A DNA stretch of 64,000 nt from Prolixibacteraceae bacterium (GCA_028282705.1 JANQHI010000006.1:1-64000); one strand, 5' to 3'. Positions 41,550-51,266 are shown, counted from the first letter of the stretch. Program-made: numbers and translations. The notes: generated by a model from the letters alone, not told the origin.

Positions 41550-43907
41550 ATGAAAAAGTTAAAACAAATACTGCTTCTTACTTTAATCACTTTAATTATC
41601 TCTGGAACCTGTTTAGCCCAAAACAAGGTAATAGTAAGTGGTTATATAAATGATGGTGAAACAGGAGAAAGGTTGGCAGGTGCTACCATATATTCTGCTA
41701 TAGAACAAAAAGGTGCCAGTTGTAATAATTATGGTTTTTTTAGTTTAATACTTCCTGCCAAATCAACAGAGCTTATTGCCAGATTTGTAGGTTATGAAGC
41801 AAAATCCATAACTATCAATATTGAAAAGGATACTATTATAAATATCTACTTATTTGCAAACAATGTTATAGGTGAAGTGGAAGTTAAAGCTTCTGCTAAA
41901 GAAGATTTTTTATTATCACCTACCATGAGTATGCATCAAATAAGTGCTAAAGATATAGGGAAAATACCTGCTGCACTTGGCGAACCAGATGTTTTAAAAG
42001 CCATCCAACTGTTACCAGGGGTATTTTTTGCACAAGAAGGAAACACCGGGTTCAGTGTAAGGGGAGGTAATCCTGACCAAACCTTGATATTGCTGGATGG
42101 TGTGCCAGTATACAATGTAAACCACTTGTGGGGCTTTATGTCTTTGTTTAATAATGATGCAATAAAAGGGGCTAAATTGTATAAAGGAGGGCTGCCTGCA
42201 CGTTTTGGTGGAAGGTTAAGTTCTGTCCTGGATATCAGTATGAAAGAAGGCAACATAAAAAAGAAGTCAGGTACTTTTTCTATTAGCCCAATAGCAGCCA
42301 GGTACACTTTTGAGAGCCCTATTGTAAAAGACAAAGCTTCATTTATGCTTTCTGCCAGAAGGACATGGTTAGATGCTTTGTTACAAGGCTACCAAAGGCT
42401 GGAAGGACAAAATGACTCTGAAGGGGCTCAACTAACCACCTATGGATTCTGGGATATTAATGCAAAAGCCAATTGGATTATAAACCAAAACAACAGGCTG
42501 TACTTAAGCTTCTATACCGGAAAGGATGCTTTTATCCATGAAGACAAGGAGGGAAACTTTAATGACTACTTAAAGTTTAGCTATAATTGGCAAAATTTAA
42601 CCAGTGTGTTAAGATGGAACCATGCCTTTAACCCATCTTTATTTGCAAACTTTTCATTCTATAACAGCCAGTTTAAGCAAGAATACAGCACTAAATTTGA
42701 AAATAATGGTAAAAACTCTTTCATAGGATATAATAAACTGAATGACATTTCTGCAAAAGGGGACTTTGATTGGTATCCTTCTTTTGCAAAAAACATGAAG
42801 TTTGGTTATAAATTGTCCCTGCAGAAGTTTAGCCCTGAAATTATTTCTATAAAAGATGATAGCACTTCCATTGAGCTAAATAAAGATATATTTACTGAGA
42901 ATTTAATTGCTAATGTTTATGCTGAAGGGGAATTTGATTTTTCAGAAAAGTTGACAGCTAATATTGGGGCAAGGATAGGTTTCTTTTCTGCAAACAAAAG
43001 AAAATATTTTAGTTTTCAGCCCAGGGTATCCATGAGGTATTTAATTTCAAATGATTTATCAGGGAAAATATCTTACTCCAGGATGAAACAATATTTGCAT
43101 CAATTGCAAAACACGACATTAGGCATCCCCACAGAACTATGGGTTTCATCCACGAAAAATATTAAGCCAGGCACTTCTAATTTATACTCAGCAGGGTTAT
43201 TTTATCAGCCCTCAGGAAAAATCCAATTTTCAACAGAAATCTATTATTCCTCTTTACAAAACCTTATAAAATACAAACAGGGCATTGAAGCATTAAAAGA
43301 AAGAGGTGAAAGTTGGGAGGATTATATAACTTCTGGTAATGGGAAAACCTGTGGGATAGAATTTATGGCTGAAAAAAAATCAGGGATATTTACTGGGTGG
43401 ATTTCCTATACTTTATCAAGAAGTACTCGCCAATTTGATGAAATTAATTTTGGGAATACTTTTCCTTATGCTTATGACAGAAGGCATCAGCTTTCAGTAT
43501 ATACAAATCTATTTTTGGGGACAAAAAGTAAAAAAGGAAGAAAAATAAATACTACACTATCAACAACTTTTAATTTTGCATCAGGGAATAATATTACCCT
43601 TGCAACACAAGAGTATCAGGCAATTCCACTACCCTTTATGGAAGGGTCAAGATATAGTGCAAAATGGTTTAGCAAAAGAAGTTTAATTAACCAGGAAAAT
43701 AATTTTCGGATGCCAAACTTTCACAACCTAAGCATATCTTATAATATTGAAAGAAAATTAAATGGGAAATCCTCTATCTGGAATTTTTCTATCTACAATG
43801 TTTATAATAGGAGAAACCCTTGGTACTATTACAAAAAAAGCAACCAAATCAAACAGGTTAGCATATTTCCCATTATGCCCTCTATTTCATTTACTTACAA
43901 ATGGTAA
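41550..43907 (+). CDS. TonB-dependent receptor with regulatory domain (second copy)
   Basis: A 785-residue receptor with signal peptide (1-23), carboxypeptidase-like regulatory domain (SGYINDGETGERLAGATIYS), plug (DVLKAIQLLPGVFFAQ, FSVRGGNPDQTLILLDGVPV, ARFGGRLSSVLDISMKEGNI) and a barrel ending IMPSISFTYKW with a terminal aromatic. It is a paralog of the receptor at 36029-38389. Its DUF4249 partner starts 6 bp away upstream. Together they form a duplicated uptake module. Confidence 0.92.
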   Translation: MKKLKQILLLTLITLIISGTCLAQNKVIVSGYINDGETGERLAGATIYSAIEQKGASCNNYGFFSLILPAKSTELIARFVGYEAKSITINIEKDTIINIYLFANNVIGEVEVKASAKEDFLLSPTMSMHQISAKDIGKIPAALGEPDVLKAIQLLPGVFFAQEGNTGFSVRGGNPDQTLILLDGVPVYNVNHLWGFMSLFNNDAIKGAKLYKGGLPARFGGRLSSVLDISMKEGNIKKKSGTFSISPIAARYTFESPIVKDKASFMLSARRTWLDALLQGYQRLEGQNDSEGAQLTTYGFWDINAKANWIINQNNRLYLSFYTGKDAFIHEDKEGNFNDYLKFSYNWQNLTSVLRWNHAFNPSLFANFSFYNSQFKQEYSTKFENNGKNSFIGYNKLNDISAKGDFDWYPSFAKNMKFGYKLSLQKFSPEIISIKDDSTSIELNKDIFTENLIANVYAEGEFDFSEKLTANIGARIGFFSANKRKYFSFQPRVSMRYLISNDLSGKISYSRMKQYLHQLQNTTLGIPTELWVSSTKNIKPGTSNLYSAGLFYQPSGKIQFSTEIYYSSLQNLIKYKQGIEALKERGESWEDYITSGNGKTCGIEFMAEKKSGIFTGWISYTLSRSTRQFDEINFGNTFPYAYDRRHQLSVYTNLFLGTKSKKGRKINTTLSTTFNFASGNNITLATQEYQAIPLPFMEGSRYSAKWFSKRSLINQENNFRMPNFHNLSISYNIERKLNGKSSIWNFSIYNVYNRRNPWYYYKKSNQIKQVSIFPIMPSISFTYKW

Positions 43908-44042
43908 AAAAATAGCCCTGGATATAATATTTGGAAAGAAAGTATATTACTTAACCAAGAAATAACCTTTTGATTCTGAATAATTACAGGCACTAAAAAT
44001 ATATGAGAATTTTTGCGACCTTTGCCCAATAAATTGAAGCAA

Positions 44043-44945
44043 ATGAGAAATAATAAGGGAAAAACAGGTGAAAATAAAAGTAGGAACAGGGCTAATGAAA
44101 AAGGCATTAGGGGGAAACGCTCAAAACCAGGAGAAAACAATCCTAAGTTTAAGGAAACAGGAAGGAAAAGTAAATTTAAAACCAAGGATAAAAGGAAAAC
44201 TACAAGGCCAACCAAAACAAACCAGGGTAACAGTGAAGGCATTCGCCTAAATCGTTACATATCTAATTCAGGAGTTTGTTCAAGAAGGGAGGCTGATGAA
44301 TTTATAAAGGCTGGTGTAGTAACCATTAATGGGAAAGCAGTAACTGAATTGGGTACAAAAGTTGTTGATGGTGATATTGTGAAATTTGATGGAAGGACAT
44401 TGTATCCTGAAAAAAAAGTTTATGTCTTGCTGAATAAACCTAAAAACTATGTAACAACTACTGATGATCCACATGCTGATAAAATTGTTATGGATTTGGT
44501 TAAAAATGCATGTTCTGAAAGGATATACCCAGTGGGGAGGTTAGATAGAAATACTACTGGGGTGTTGCTTTTTACAAATGATGGGGAATTGTCAAAAAGG
44601 TTAACACATCCCAGCTATAGCCATAAAAAAATATACCATGTAACCCTTGATAAATCTGTAACAAAACAACATATTGTTGACATTGCCAATGGAATTGAAC
44701 TGGAAGATGGCCCAATTGCTGCTGATGCTATTAGTTACATATCTCCTGATAACAAACTGGAAGTGGGCATTGAAATCCATTCAGGGAAGAACAGGATAGT
44801 GAGAAGGATTTTTGAGCATTTCGGCTACCATGTCAGAAAGTTGGACAGGGTCTATTTTGCAGGCTTGACCAAGAAAAATTTACCCAGGGGGAAATGGAGG
44901 ATATTAAGCCAGAAGGAAGTTGGTTTTTTGAAAATGGCAAAGTAG
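44043..44945 (+). CDS. RsuA/RluB-family pseudouridine synthase
   Basis: A 300-residue enzyme that isomerises uridine in rRNA. Residues 1-65 are a very basic, low-complexity tail (NNKGKTGENKSRNRANEKGI), followed by an S4 RNA-binding domain (about 66-125; IRLNRYISNSGVCSRREADE) and the catalytic domain with Asp in YPVGRLDRNTTGVLLFTNDG. RluB is the nearest member by layout. I took the ATG at 44043; the TTG at 44013 is possible. The basic tail is common in Bacteroidota versions. Confidence 0.9.
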   Translation: MRNNKGKTGENKSRNRANEKGIRGKRSKPGENNPKFKETGRKSKFKTKDKRKTTRPTKTNQGNSEGIRLNRYISNSGVCSRREADEFIKAGVVTINGKAVTELGTKVVDGDIVKFDGRTLYPEKKVYVLLNKPKNYVTTTDDPHADKIVMDLVKNACSERIYPVGRLDRNTTGVLLFTNDGELSKRLTHPSYSHKKIYHVTLDKSVTKQHIVDIANGIELEDGPIAADAISYISPDNKLEVGIEIHSGKNRIVRRIFEHFGYHVRKLDRVYFAGLTKKNLPRGKWRILSQKEVGFLKMAK

Positions 44946-45002
44946 GTACTTGCTGAAAATTAATGTAATTTTAGGTCATTTCGCGTACTAATAATTTACG
45001 CT

Positions 45003-45491
45003 TTGGAGAAAGAGTTTTTAAAAATAATAAAACAGAATCAAGGTATCATCCATAAGGTTTGCAGTATTTACTGTGATTCTGAGGAAGATAGGCAAGATTT
45101 ATTCCAGGAGATTGTTGCACAACTCTGGAAGTCTTTCCCATCATTTCGCCAGGAATCAAAATTCTCAACCTGGATGTACAGGGTAGCTTTGAATACTGCA
45201 ATAACCTCTTTCAAAAAAGCGAAAAGAAGGCCAGACCAGGATAAATTAACGTATGATAATTTCCAGGTTGAAGATGATACATTGCATTCAGGATTGGAAG
45301 ATAACATCAAGCTGTTACATAAGGCAATAGCCAGGTTGACAGGTGTTGAAAAATCAATTATCCTGTTGTTCCTTGAAAACAAAAAATATGAAGAAATTGC
45401 TGAAATAACTGGCATTACCCAAAATTATGTGAGGGTAAAGATGAACAGGATAAAGAAGAAGCTTAAAACTTATATGAATATAGTGGAGTAA
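45003..45491 (+). CDS. ECF-type RNA polymerase sigma factor
   Basis: A 162-residue sigma-70 family factor with region 2 (about 8-75; DSEEDRQDLFQEIVAQLWKS, FRQESKFSTWMYRVALNTA) and region 4 (about 108-158; LTGVEKSIILLFLENKKYEE, ITGITQNYVRVKMNRIKKKL). The frame begins with TTG, directly after an upstream CTT; no ATG start gives a complete region 2. The next gene starts at the base after its stop codon and encodes a membrane protein, as expected for a cognate regulator. Confidence 0.9.
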   Translation: MEKEFLKIIKQNQGIIHKVCSIYCDSEEDRQDLFQEIVAQLWKSFPSFRQESKFSTWMYRVALNTAITSFKKAKRRPDQDKLTYDNFQVEDDTLHSGLEDNIKLLHKAIARLTGVEKSIILLFLENKKYEEIAEITGITQNYVRVKMNRIKKKLKTYMNIVE

Positions 45492-46175
45492 ATGAAAATT
45501 GAAGACTTACAAAAAGCATGGGATAAATACTCGTCAAAGGATACCATCCAACTTGATGAGGATGCCATTAAGGAAATGCTTGGCAAAAGGACAAAAAGCC
45601 TGATTGAAAGAATTGACAGAAATGTTAAAATTGGGTTTGGCGTGCTGCTGGCTTTGATTCTCTATATCATTATTGATTATTTTGTGATTTATCCAAATTT
45701 TAAAAATGTGAATGGTGTAGAGCTAGATATCCCTACCTGGATTATTGTTATGGATTTGCTTAGCAACTTGTTCATAATCACTACCTTCATCTATTTTGCT
45801 ATTACTTATTTTCGCGTAAAAAACAGGTGCTCAGTAATTTGTAACCTAAAGGATACCCTCATAAGGATCATTAGCATCCTTAAATTATATGAAAGGCTTT
45901 TCTTTTTTGCATTGATCATAATCCTTCTTTCAGTTAGTGTCAGTTACATCTTTGGGCTTCAGTTTGGGTTGATTACCCAGGCAAAAGAGCAAGGGATGGA
46001 GCTATCTGAATTAGGCACTACCCAAATTGCAATTACCCTGGTCATTGGGGTAATGTTCCTGGTTTTAATGGCAGGAGGGCTATTTTTACTTTTTCGTTGG
46101 GGTTTCAGGAGGCTCTATGGAAACTATTTATTCAGGTTAAAAATGACCTTGAAGGAGCTTAATGAAATTGATTGA
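45492..46175 (+). CDS. Four-helix membrane protein, probable anti-sigma partner
   Basis: A 227-residue protein with a cytoplasmic N-terminus (MKIEDLQKAWDKYSSKDTIQ) and four transmembrane helices near 48-68, 84-106, 130-155 and 180-205. It begins one base after the sigma gene and has a short soluble head like that of some membrane anti-sigma factors, but no zinc-binding anti-sigma domain is visible. Its role as regulator is inferred from position. Confidence 0.65.
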   Translation: MKIEDLQKAWDKYSSKDTIQLDEDAIKEMLGKRTKSLIERIDRNVKIGFGVLLALILYIIIDYFVIYPNFKNVNGVELDIPTWIIVMDLLSNLFIITTFIYFAITYFRVKNRCSVICNLKDTLIRIISILKLYERLFFFALIIILLSVSVSYIFGLQFGLITQAKEQGMELSELGTTQIAITLVIGVMFLVLMAGGLFLLFRWGFRRLYGNYLFRLKMTLKELNEID

Positions 46176-46374
46176 AAACCATCAAAGCCCATAGGACGTA
46201 TTTAAAATTTGCCATCTGATAATTATACCATGAATGTTCACATAGTGTAACTATTATCCTATAACCAAAATTTTTCAAAGTCCTGGCAGCTTCTTAATAG
46301 AAGTAGGTATTTTTCAAATCCTGTTTTTTATTCAAAGAACCTTGATTACTTTTGGGGAAGAAAAATGCAGCTGT

Positions 46375-47850
46375 ATGTCAGAAGTCCTATTTAACCAGAA
46401 TTTGCTTGTCAAATACCTTCAAAAACCTGCTTCTGAATTTACCAAAGAAGACATTATCCTTTATATAGAAGATCATGAGGTCAGGATGGTCAACCTGCGT
46501 TTTGTTGCTGAAGATGGTAAATTAAAAACCCTGAACTGTATGGTTACAGGCCATTCAGTTCTTGAGAACCTGTTAACCTATGGTGAACGTGTAAATGGGA
46601 GTAGCATTTTTTCATTTCTGGAAAGGAATTCTAGTGATATTTTTATAGTACCACGTTTTAACACAGCCTTTTTGAATCCTTTTTCTGAAGTTCCCTCACT
46701 GGATATTTTGTGTTCATTCCATAATGCTGATGGCAGCCCTCTTGAAAGTGCTCCTGGAAGCATACTTGAACGGGCTATAGAAAGGTTTACTGAACAAACA
46801 GGGATGGAATTTAAATGTATGTTGGAACTGGAATATTATGTGTTTTCTGAATCCAGTGAAGATGCACATGATTATTTTGATAACCATTACATGAGTTCTG
46901 AGCCTTTCACAACTTTTGAAAATTTGAGGATTGAGGCGTTAAAACTTATTGCCCAGTGTGGAGGTAAAATAAAGTTTGGGCATAGTGAGAGAGGCAGGTT
47001 TATAAAAAATGGGAAGGCATTTGAACAGCATGAACTGGAGTTCCAGGTTACTTCTGCAATTGAAGCAGTTGACCAGCTTATTATCTCAAAATGGATATTA
47101 AGGATGCTGGGGGTTAAACATGGAGCCACTGTAACATTTATTCCAAAAATCACTTTGCTACAAGATGGTAATGGCCTCCATTTTCATTTTGAGGTTGAAA
47201 AAGAAGGGGTAAACCAACTTGTTGAAAAAGGGCAGTTAACTGATGTTGCCAAAAAAATGATATCAGGGATCATACACCTGGCACCTGCAATATCAGCATT
47301 TGGGAATACAATACCAGTATCCTATTTGCGAATTATGCCAGGGCAAAATGCCCCACGTTTTTTATGCTGGGGAAAAGGAAACAGGTCAACCATTGTGAGG
47401 ATACCTTCTGTACAGGAAGGAGATAACCAAACTGGAGATAAGGAGCAGTTGGCAGAAAACAACCAAACAATTGAATACAGAGGAGGAGACTCATCAGCTG
47501 ATATAGCATTGTTTACTGCATCATTAATTATTGCTGCACTATATGGTTTTAAGGATGATAAAGGAGCTGATGCATCTGAAGGGTTTTATTGCCCTGAGAA
47601 CCTTTATAAAATAAAAGATGAAGATATTTCGTATAATCAACTTCCTGGCTCTTGTAATGATGCTGCTGGGCATCTGGAAAAATCCAGGCAGGTGTTTGAA
47701 GAAGGGGGTGTTTTCACAAAAACAATAATTAACCATACAATACTTAGGCAAAGGGCTTTTAATGACAAAGACCTTACAAAAAACTATGTATTGTATGGCG
47801 AAAATTCAGAGTTTGAGGATATGATCCAGAAGTATTTGCATTTCATGTAA
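46375..47850 (+). CDS. Glutamine-synthetase-family protein
   Basis: A 491-residue protein of the glutamine synthetase fold. It has an N-terminal beta-grasp part, an ELEYYVF segment for the metal-binding glutamates, NGLHFHFEV matching the NGxGxHxHxS box, and NAPRFLCWGKGNRSTIVRIP matching the ATP/ammonia-site motif. RYGGDSS and similar catalytic features are partly altered (YRGGDSSADIALFTASLI). It may be a true GS or a glutamate-amine ligase of another kind. I chose the ATG at 46375. It is followed 10 bp later by a phosphosugar mutase. Confidence 0.75.
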   Translation: MSEVLFNQNLLVKYLQKPASEFTKEDIILYIEDHEVRMVNLRFVAEDGKLKTLNCMVTGHSVLENLLTYGERVNGSSIFSFLERNSSDIFIVPRFNTAFLNPFSEVPSLDILCSFHNADGSPLESAPGSILERAIERFTEQTGMEFKCMLELEYYVFSESSEDAHDYFDNHYMSSEPFTTFENLRIEALKLIAQCGGKIKFGHSERGRFIKNGKAFEQHELEFQVTSAIEAVDQLIISKWILRMLGVKHGATVTFIPKITLLQDGNGLHFHFEVEKEGVNQLVEKGQLTDVAKKMISGIIHLAPAISAFGNTIPVSYLRIMPGQNAPRFLCWGKGNRSTIVRIPSVQEGDNQTGDKEQLAENNQTIEYRGGDSSADIALFTASLIIAALYGFKDDKGADASEGFYCPENLYKIKDEDISYNQLPGSCNDAAGHLEKSRQVFEEGGVFTKTIINHTILRQRAFNDKDLTKNYVLYGENSEFEDMIQKYLHFM

Positions 47851-47860
47851 AAGAATAGTT

Positions 47861-49243
47861 ATGACATTAATAAGATCTATTTCAGGAATAAGGGGGACTA
47901 TTGGTGGTAAGCCAGGAGAAGGGTTGTCACCTGTTGATGTAGTAAAATATGCAGCTGCATATGCTGAATGGGCAAAGAATGTAAAACCAGGGAACAGGCT
48001 TAAAGTTGTAGTAGGCAGGGATGCGCGTATTTCAGGGGGAATGGTAAGCTCACTTGTGATAAATGCACTTGTGGGGATGGGAATTGATGTTGTTGACATA
48101 GGCTTGGCAACAACCCCAACCACTGAAATAGCAGTGGTAGAAGAACAAGCTAATGGTGGGATAATACTGACAGCTAGCCACAACCCTAAACAATGGAATG
48201 CACTGAAGCTGTTGAATGATGATGGGGAATTTTTAAATGCTCAAGAAGGGGCTAAAATCCTTGAACTTGCTGAAGCCGAAAATTTCAATTTTGCAGAAGT
48301 AGATGAGCTGGGGAGTGTATTAAAAAAAGGCTATACAAATATCCATATTGAGCAGGTTTTAAACCTGGATTTAGTGGATGTGGAGGCAATAAAAAATGCA
48401 GGTTTTAAAGTAGCCATTGATGCAGTTAACTCTGTTGGAGGTATTGCCATTCCCCCTCTTTTAAAAGCTTTGGGAGTTGCTGAAGTAGTTGAAATTAACT
48501 GTGAGCCAACTGGTTATTTTGCCCATACACCAGAACCATTGCCTGAGAATTTGGTTGAAATATCTGAAATTATTAGGAGCAATAAAGTGGATGTTGGCTT
48601 TGTAGTTGACCCAGATGTTGACAGGCTGGCCATAATTAATGAAGATGGCAGCATGTTTAATGAAGAATACACATTAGTAGCTGTAGCTGATTATATATTA
48701 ACCCACACACCTGGCAATACTGTTTCCAACCTTTCATCAAGCAGGGCATTGAGGGACATCACTGAAAAACATGGGCAAAACTATTCTGCAGCTGCAGTGG
48801 GAGAGGTAAATGTGGTAGCCAAAATGAAGGAAACACAAGCTGTAATTGGAGGTGAAGGAAATGGTGGGGTGATATACCCTGCAGCCCACAATGGACGTGA
48901 TGCTTTGGTGGGTGTAGCTCTTTTCCTGACCTTATTGGCAAAAAGTGGATTAAAATCTTCAGAGCTAAGAAAAACCTATCCAGATTATTTTATTTCAAAA
49001 AATAAAATTGAACTGACCCCTGAGATTGATGTGGATCATATCCTGGTACAGGTAAAAGAAAAGTATAAAAATGAGCGAATTACTAATATTGATGGGGTGA
49101 AAATTGATTTTGCAGAATCGTGGGTGCACCTAAGGAAATCCAATACAGAACCCATTATCAGGATTTATTCTGAAGCTAAATCAATGAAAGAGGCAGAAAA
49201 GTTGGCTAATAAAATTATTGCTGATATAAAGTCATTGATTTAA
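47861..49243 (+). CDS. Phosphoglucosamine mutase / phosphomannomutase family
   Basis: A 460-residue alpha-D-phosphohexomutase. The phosphoserine loop is TASHNPKQWNALK (Ser106), the metal loop DPDVDRLAII (about 248-257), the sugar-binding loop GGEGNGGVIYPA, and the C-terminal phosphate-binding loop RKSNTEPIIRIYSEA. Bacteroidota members of this subgroup usually serve as GlmM (glucosamine-6-P to glucosamine-1-P) for peptidoglycan and LPS. The gene lies 10 bp after the GS-family gene. Assigning it to GlmM or ManB needs more than sequence motifs. Confidence 0.88.
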   Translation: MTLIRSISGIRGTIGGKPGEGLSPVDVVKYAAAYAEWAKNVKPGNRLKVVVGRDARISGGMVSSLVINALVGMGIDVVDIGLATTPTTEIAVVEEQANGGIILTASHNPKQWNALKLLNDDGEFLNAQEGAKILELAEAENFNFAEVDELGSVLKKGYTNIHIEQVLNLDLVDVEAIKNAGFKVAIDAVNSVGGIAIPPLLKALGVAEVVEINCEPTGYFAHTPEPLPENLVEISEIIRSNKVDVGFVVDPDVDRLAIINEDGSMFNEEYTLVAVADYILTHTPGNTVSNLSSSRALRDITEKHGQNYSAAAVGEVNVVAKMKETQAVIGGEGNGGVIYPAAHNGRDALVGVALFLTLLAKSGLKSSELRKTYPDYFISKNKIELTPEIDVDHILVQVKEKYKNERITNIDGVKIDFAESWVHLRKSNTEPIIRIYSEAKSMKEAEKLANKIIADIKSLI

Positions 49244-49311
49244 ACAGTCTTATAAAAGAGGCTTTAAAATAATTGCTTACATTTGCCCCCTGATTTTAAG
49301 AAGTAAAACTT

Positions 49312-49348
49312 GGCAGGTTCCATCACCCTGCTGCAAAAAATTAAAAAA
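49312..49348 (+). promoter_or_regulatory. preQ1-I-like riboswitch
   Basis: GCAGG (49313-49317) and CCTGC (49327-49331) pair around a loop starting TTCC, followed by TGCAAAAAATTAA. The layout (GG-TTC loop, ACCC(T) strand, A-rich tail AAAAAACTAA) is that of the class I preQ1 riboswitch, a compact H-type pseudoknot. It ends against the ATG of a queuosine precursor transporter, a known target of such switches. The loop-tail helix P2 is not obvious; CAT in the loop could pair with the start codon. A covariance search with Infernal/Rfam RF00522 would settle it. Confidence 0.62.
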
Positions 49349-50053
49349 ATGCAAAACGAACTTTTATGGCTGGCTATGCTGCTGGCAAATTTTTCCCTGA
49401 TCATTTTAGCATACAAATTTTTTGGCAAATGGGGTTTAATTATGTGGATACCCATATCAGTAATTGTAGCCAACATTCAAGTAATCCAAACCATTACACT
49501 GTTTGGTGTAGTTGCTACCCTTGGCAATATTGTGTATGCATCTTCATTTCTGGTAACAGATATCCTTTCTGAAAATTATGGCAAGAAGGAGGCTCAAAAA
49601 GCTGTATGGATTGGTTTTTTCAGCCTGCTATCAATGGCTTTGCTGATGAACCTTGCCTTATTTTTCAAACCATTTGATGGAGACCCTTTTGCTGCAACAA
49701 CACATGAGGCTTTAAGTACCATATTTAAACTGATGCCAAGGATTGCAGTAGCCAGTTTGGCTGCCTACCTGTTATCTCAAAGGCATGATGTGTGGGCATA
49801 CCATCTCTGGAAAAAAAGGTTTACAAAAGAAAACCAAATATGGATCAGGAACAACCTGAGCACCATGATATCCCAGTTGATTGACAGTTCAGTTTTTGTG
49901 GCCATAGCCTTCTATGGTGTATTTGAGGCACCTGTTTTAATTGAGATTTTCCTAACAACCTATATCCTGAAATGGGTAGTGGCTGCTGCTGATACCCCAT
50001 TTATTTATTGGGCAAAAAAAATATTTAAAAATAGAAAATTCTTAGTGCAATAA
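49349..50053 (+). CDS. Queuosine precursor transporter (YhhQ/VUT family)
   Basis: A 234-residue integral membrane protein with six helices and the family signatures YASSFLVTDILSENYGKKEA and RNNLSTMISQLIDSSVFVAI. YhhQ-type proteins import preQ0/preQ1 for tRNA queuosine synthesis. The ATG at 49349 is preferred because the upstream TTG start would lie in the riboswitch-like hairpin. The product is complete. No other queuosine gene is in the window. Confidence 0.88.
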   Translation: MQNELLWLAMLLANFSLIILAYKFFGKWGLIMWIPISVIVANIQVIQTITLFGVVATLGNIVYASSFLVTDILSENYGKKEAQKAVWIGFFSLLSMALLMNLALFFKPFDGDPFAATTHEALSTIFKLMPRIAVASLAAYLLSQRHDVWAYHLWKKRFTKENQIWIRNNLSTMISQLIDSSVFVAIAFYGVFEAPVLIEIFLTTYILKWVVAAADTPFIYWAKKIFKNRKFLVQ

Positions 50054-50061
50054 TTAATGGC

Positions 50062-50093
50062 AGTATGACTCCAAGTCAAACCATCACTAAAAA
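50062..50093 (+). repeat. Palindromic repeat, ACTCCAAGT family (copy 2)
   Basis: AGTATGACTCCAAGTCA followed by AACCATCACTAAAAA, a near-copy of 32071-32098. It lies between two convergent genes and could act as a terminator hairpin (TGACT/AGTCA). Confidence 0.6.
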
Positions 50094-51266
50094 CTAAAAT
50101 GACCTGTACAATTGGACATAAAGGTTTCTTATATTGACTAACTGGTACTTTTTATAATCTCCTTCAATTGGACCATCATAACACAATAAAGTGTTTTTTG
50201 CTTTCTCAGGAAGTATCTTTTTAATCAGGTCAAGCCCCTTAAAGGTTGTTGTGTTGAATGTTTCAGAAGATTTTATTTCAATGGCATCAAACTGAAATAC
50301 ATTATGGGTTAATATATCTACTTCATTATGGTGGCTATCACGATAAAAACAGAGGTTATCCTGTTTCCCTGTATTGGCTAGGAATTTTTTAATTTCCATG
50401 ACAGCTAAATTCTCAAACAGGCTGCCCAGGTATGGTGATATTGAAAGCTGTTTAGGGTCATTTATTCCCATAAGAAAGGCAGCTAACCCAACATCATAAA
50501 AATAGATTTTAGGTGATTTTATAAAACGCTTGTTTATATTGGCATGAAATGGTTTGAGCATATAAATAATATAGGAAGCTTCAAGGATTGAAACCCATGA
50601 TTGGATGGTTTTAACACTTACCCCAACTTCATTTGAAAGGGCTGATGCATTAAATAACTGCCCAATCCTACCTGCACATAAACCCAGGAATTTCTGAAAT
50701 AAGTTTATATCTCTAATAGATATAAATTCATTCAAATCACGCCTAATGTATGTTTCTAAATAGTTGGAGTAGAATTTTGTGGGATTTTGGTTAAATGCAA
50801 AAATCCTTGGAAAAAATCCACGATAAATTATTTCATGGGTAGGTACTTCTCCTTTTAAATTGTAGGCTTCATCAATTGAAAAGGGCAACAGCCTTTGAAT
50901 AGCAGTCCTTCCAGCCAGTGATTGGGAAATTGTGCGTGTAAGTTCAAGCTGTTGGCTTCCTGAAATAATGTACATTCCTGGCTTGTTGGCCTTATCAACA
51001 ATGCCTTGCATATAAGAAACCAATTCAGGAATATGCTGTATCTCATCAATTATGATCCCATCCACGCCATCTTGAAGGAATTTTATTGGGTTGTTTTTAA
51101 CATAGTCCCTAGTATTAGGGTCTTCCAGGGTTACATATTTCTTTTCAGGGAAAAGGTTTTTTAATAGTGTAGTTTTTCCAGATTGGCGTGGACCTGTTAA
51201 AGTAATAACAGGATATTCATTGAATATTGCTTTAAGCTCTTTTTCCTGTTTTCTTTTAATATACAT
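50094..51266 (-). CDS. AAA ATPase with DUF4143 domain
   Basis: A 390-residue protein with Walker A GPRQSGKTTLL (about residue 26), Walker B GIIIDEIQHIPEL, a sensor region SGSQQLELTRTISQSLAGRT, and the C-terminal DUF4143 domain (IYFYDVGLAAFLMGI; FENLAVMEIKKFLANTG; DSHHNEVDIL, the nuclease-like D-x-E-x-K region). Widespread in bacteria; function unclear, often found in accessory or mobile contexts. I took the ATG at 51266. It is flanked by a palindromic repeat at its 3' end. Confidence 0.88.
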   Translation of the reverse strand: MYIKRKQEKELKAIFNEYPVITLTGPRQSGKTTLLKNLFPEKKYVTLEDPNTRDYVKNNPIKFLQDGVDGIIIDEIQHIPELVSYMQGIVDKANKPGMYIISGSQQLELTRTISQSLAGRTAIQRLLPFSIDEAYNLKGEVPTHEIIYRGFFPRIFAFNQNPTKFYSNYLETYIRRDLNEFISIRDINLFQKFLGLCAGRIGQLFNASALSNEVGVSVKTIQSWVSILEASYIIYMLKPFHANINKRFIKSPKIYFYDVGLAAFLMGINDPKQLSISPYLGSLFENLAVMEIKKFLANTGKQDNLCFYRDSHHNEVDILTHNVFQFDAIEIKSSETFNTTTFKGLDLIKKILPEKAKNTLLCYDGPIEGDYKKYQLVNIRNLYVQLYRSF

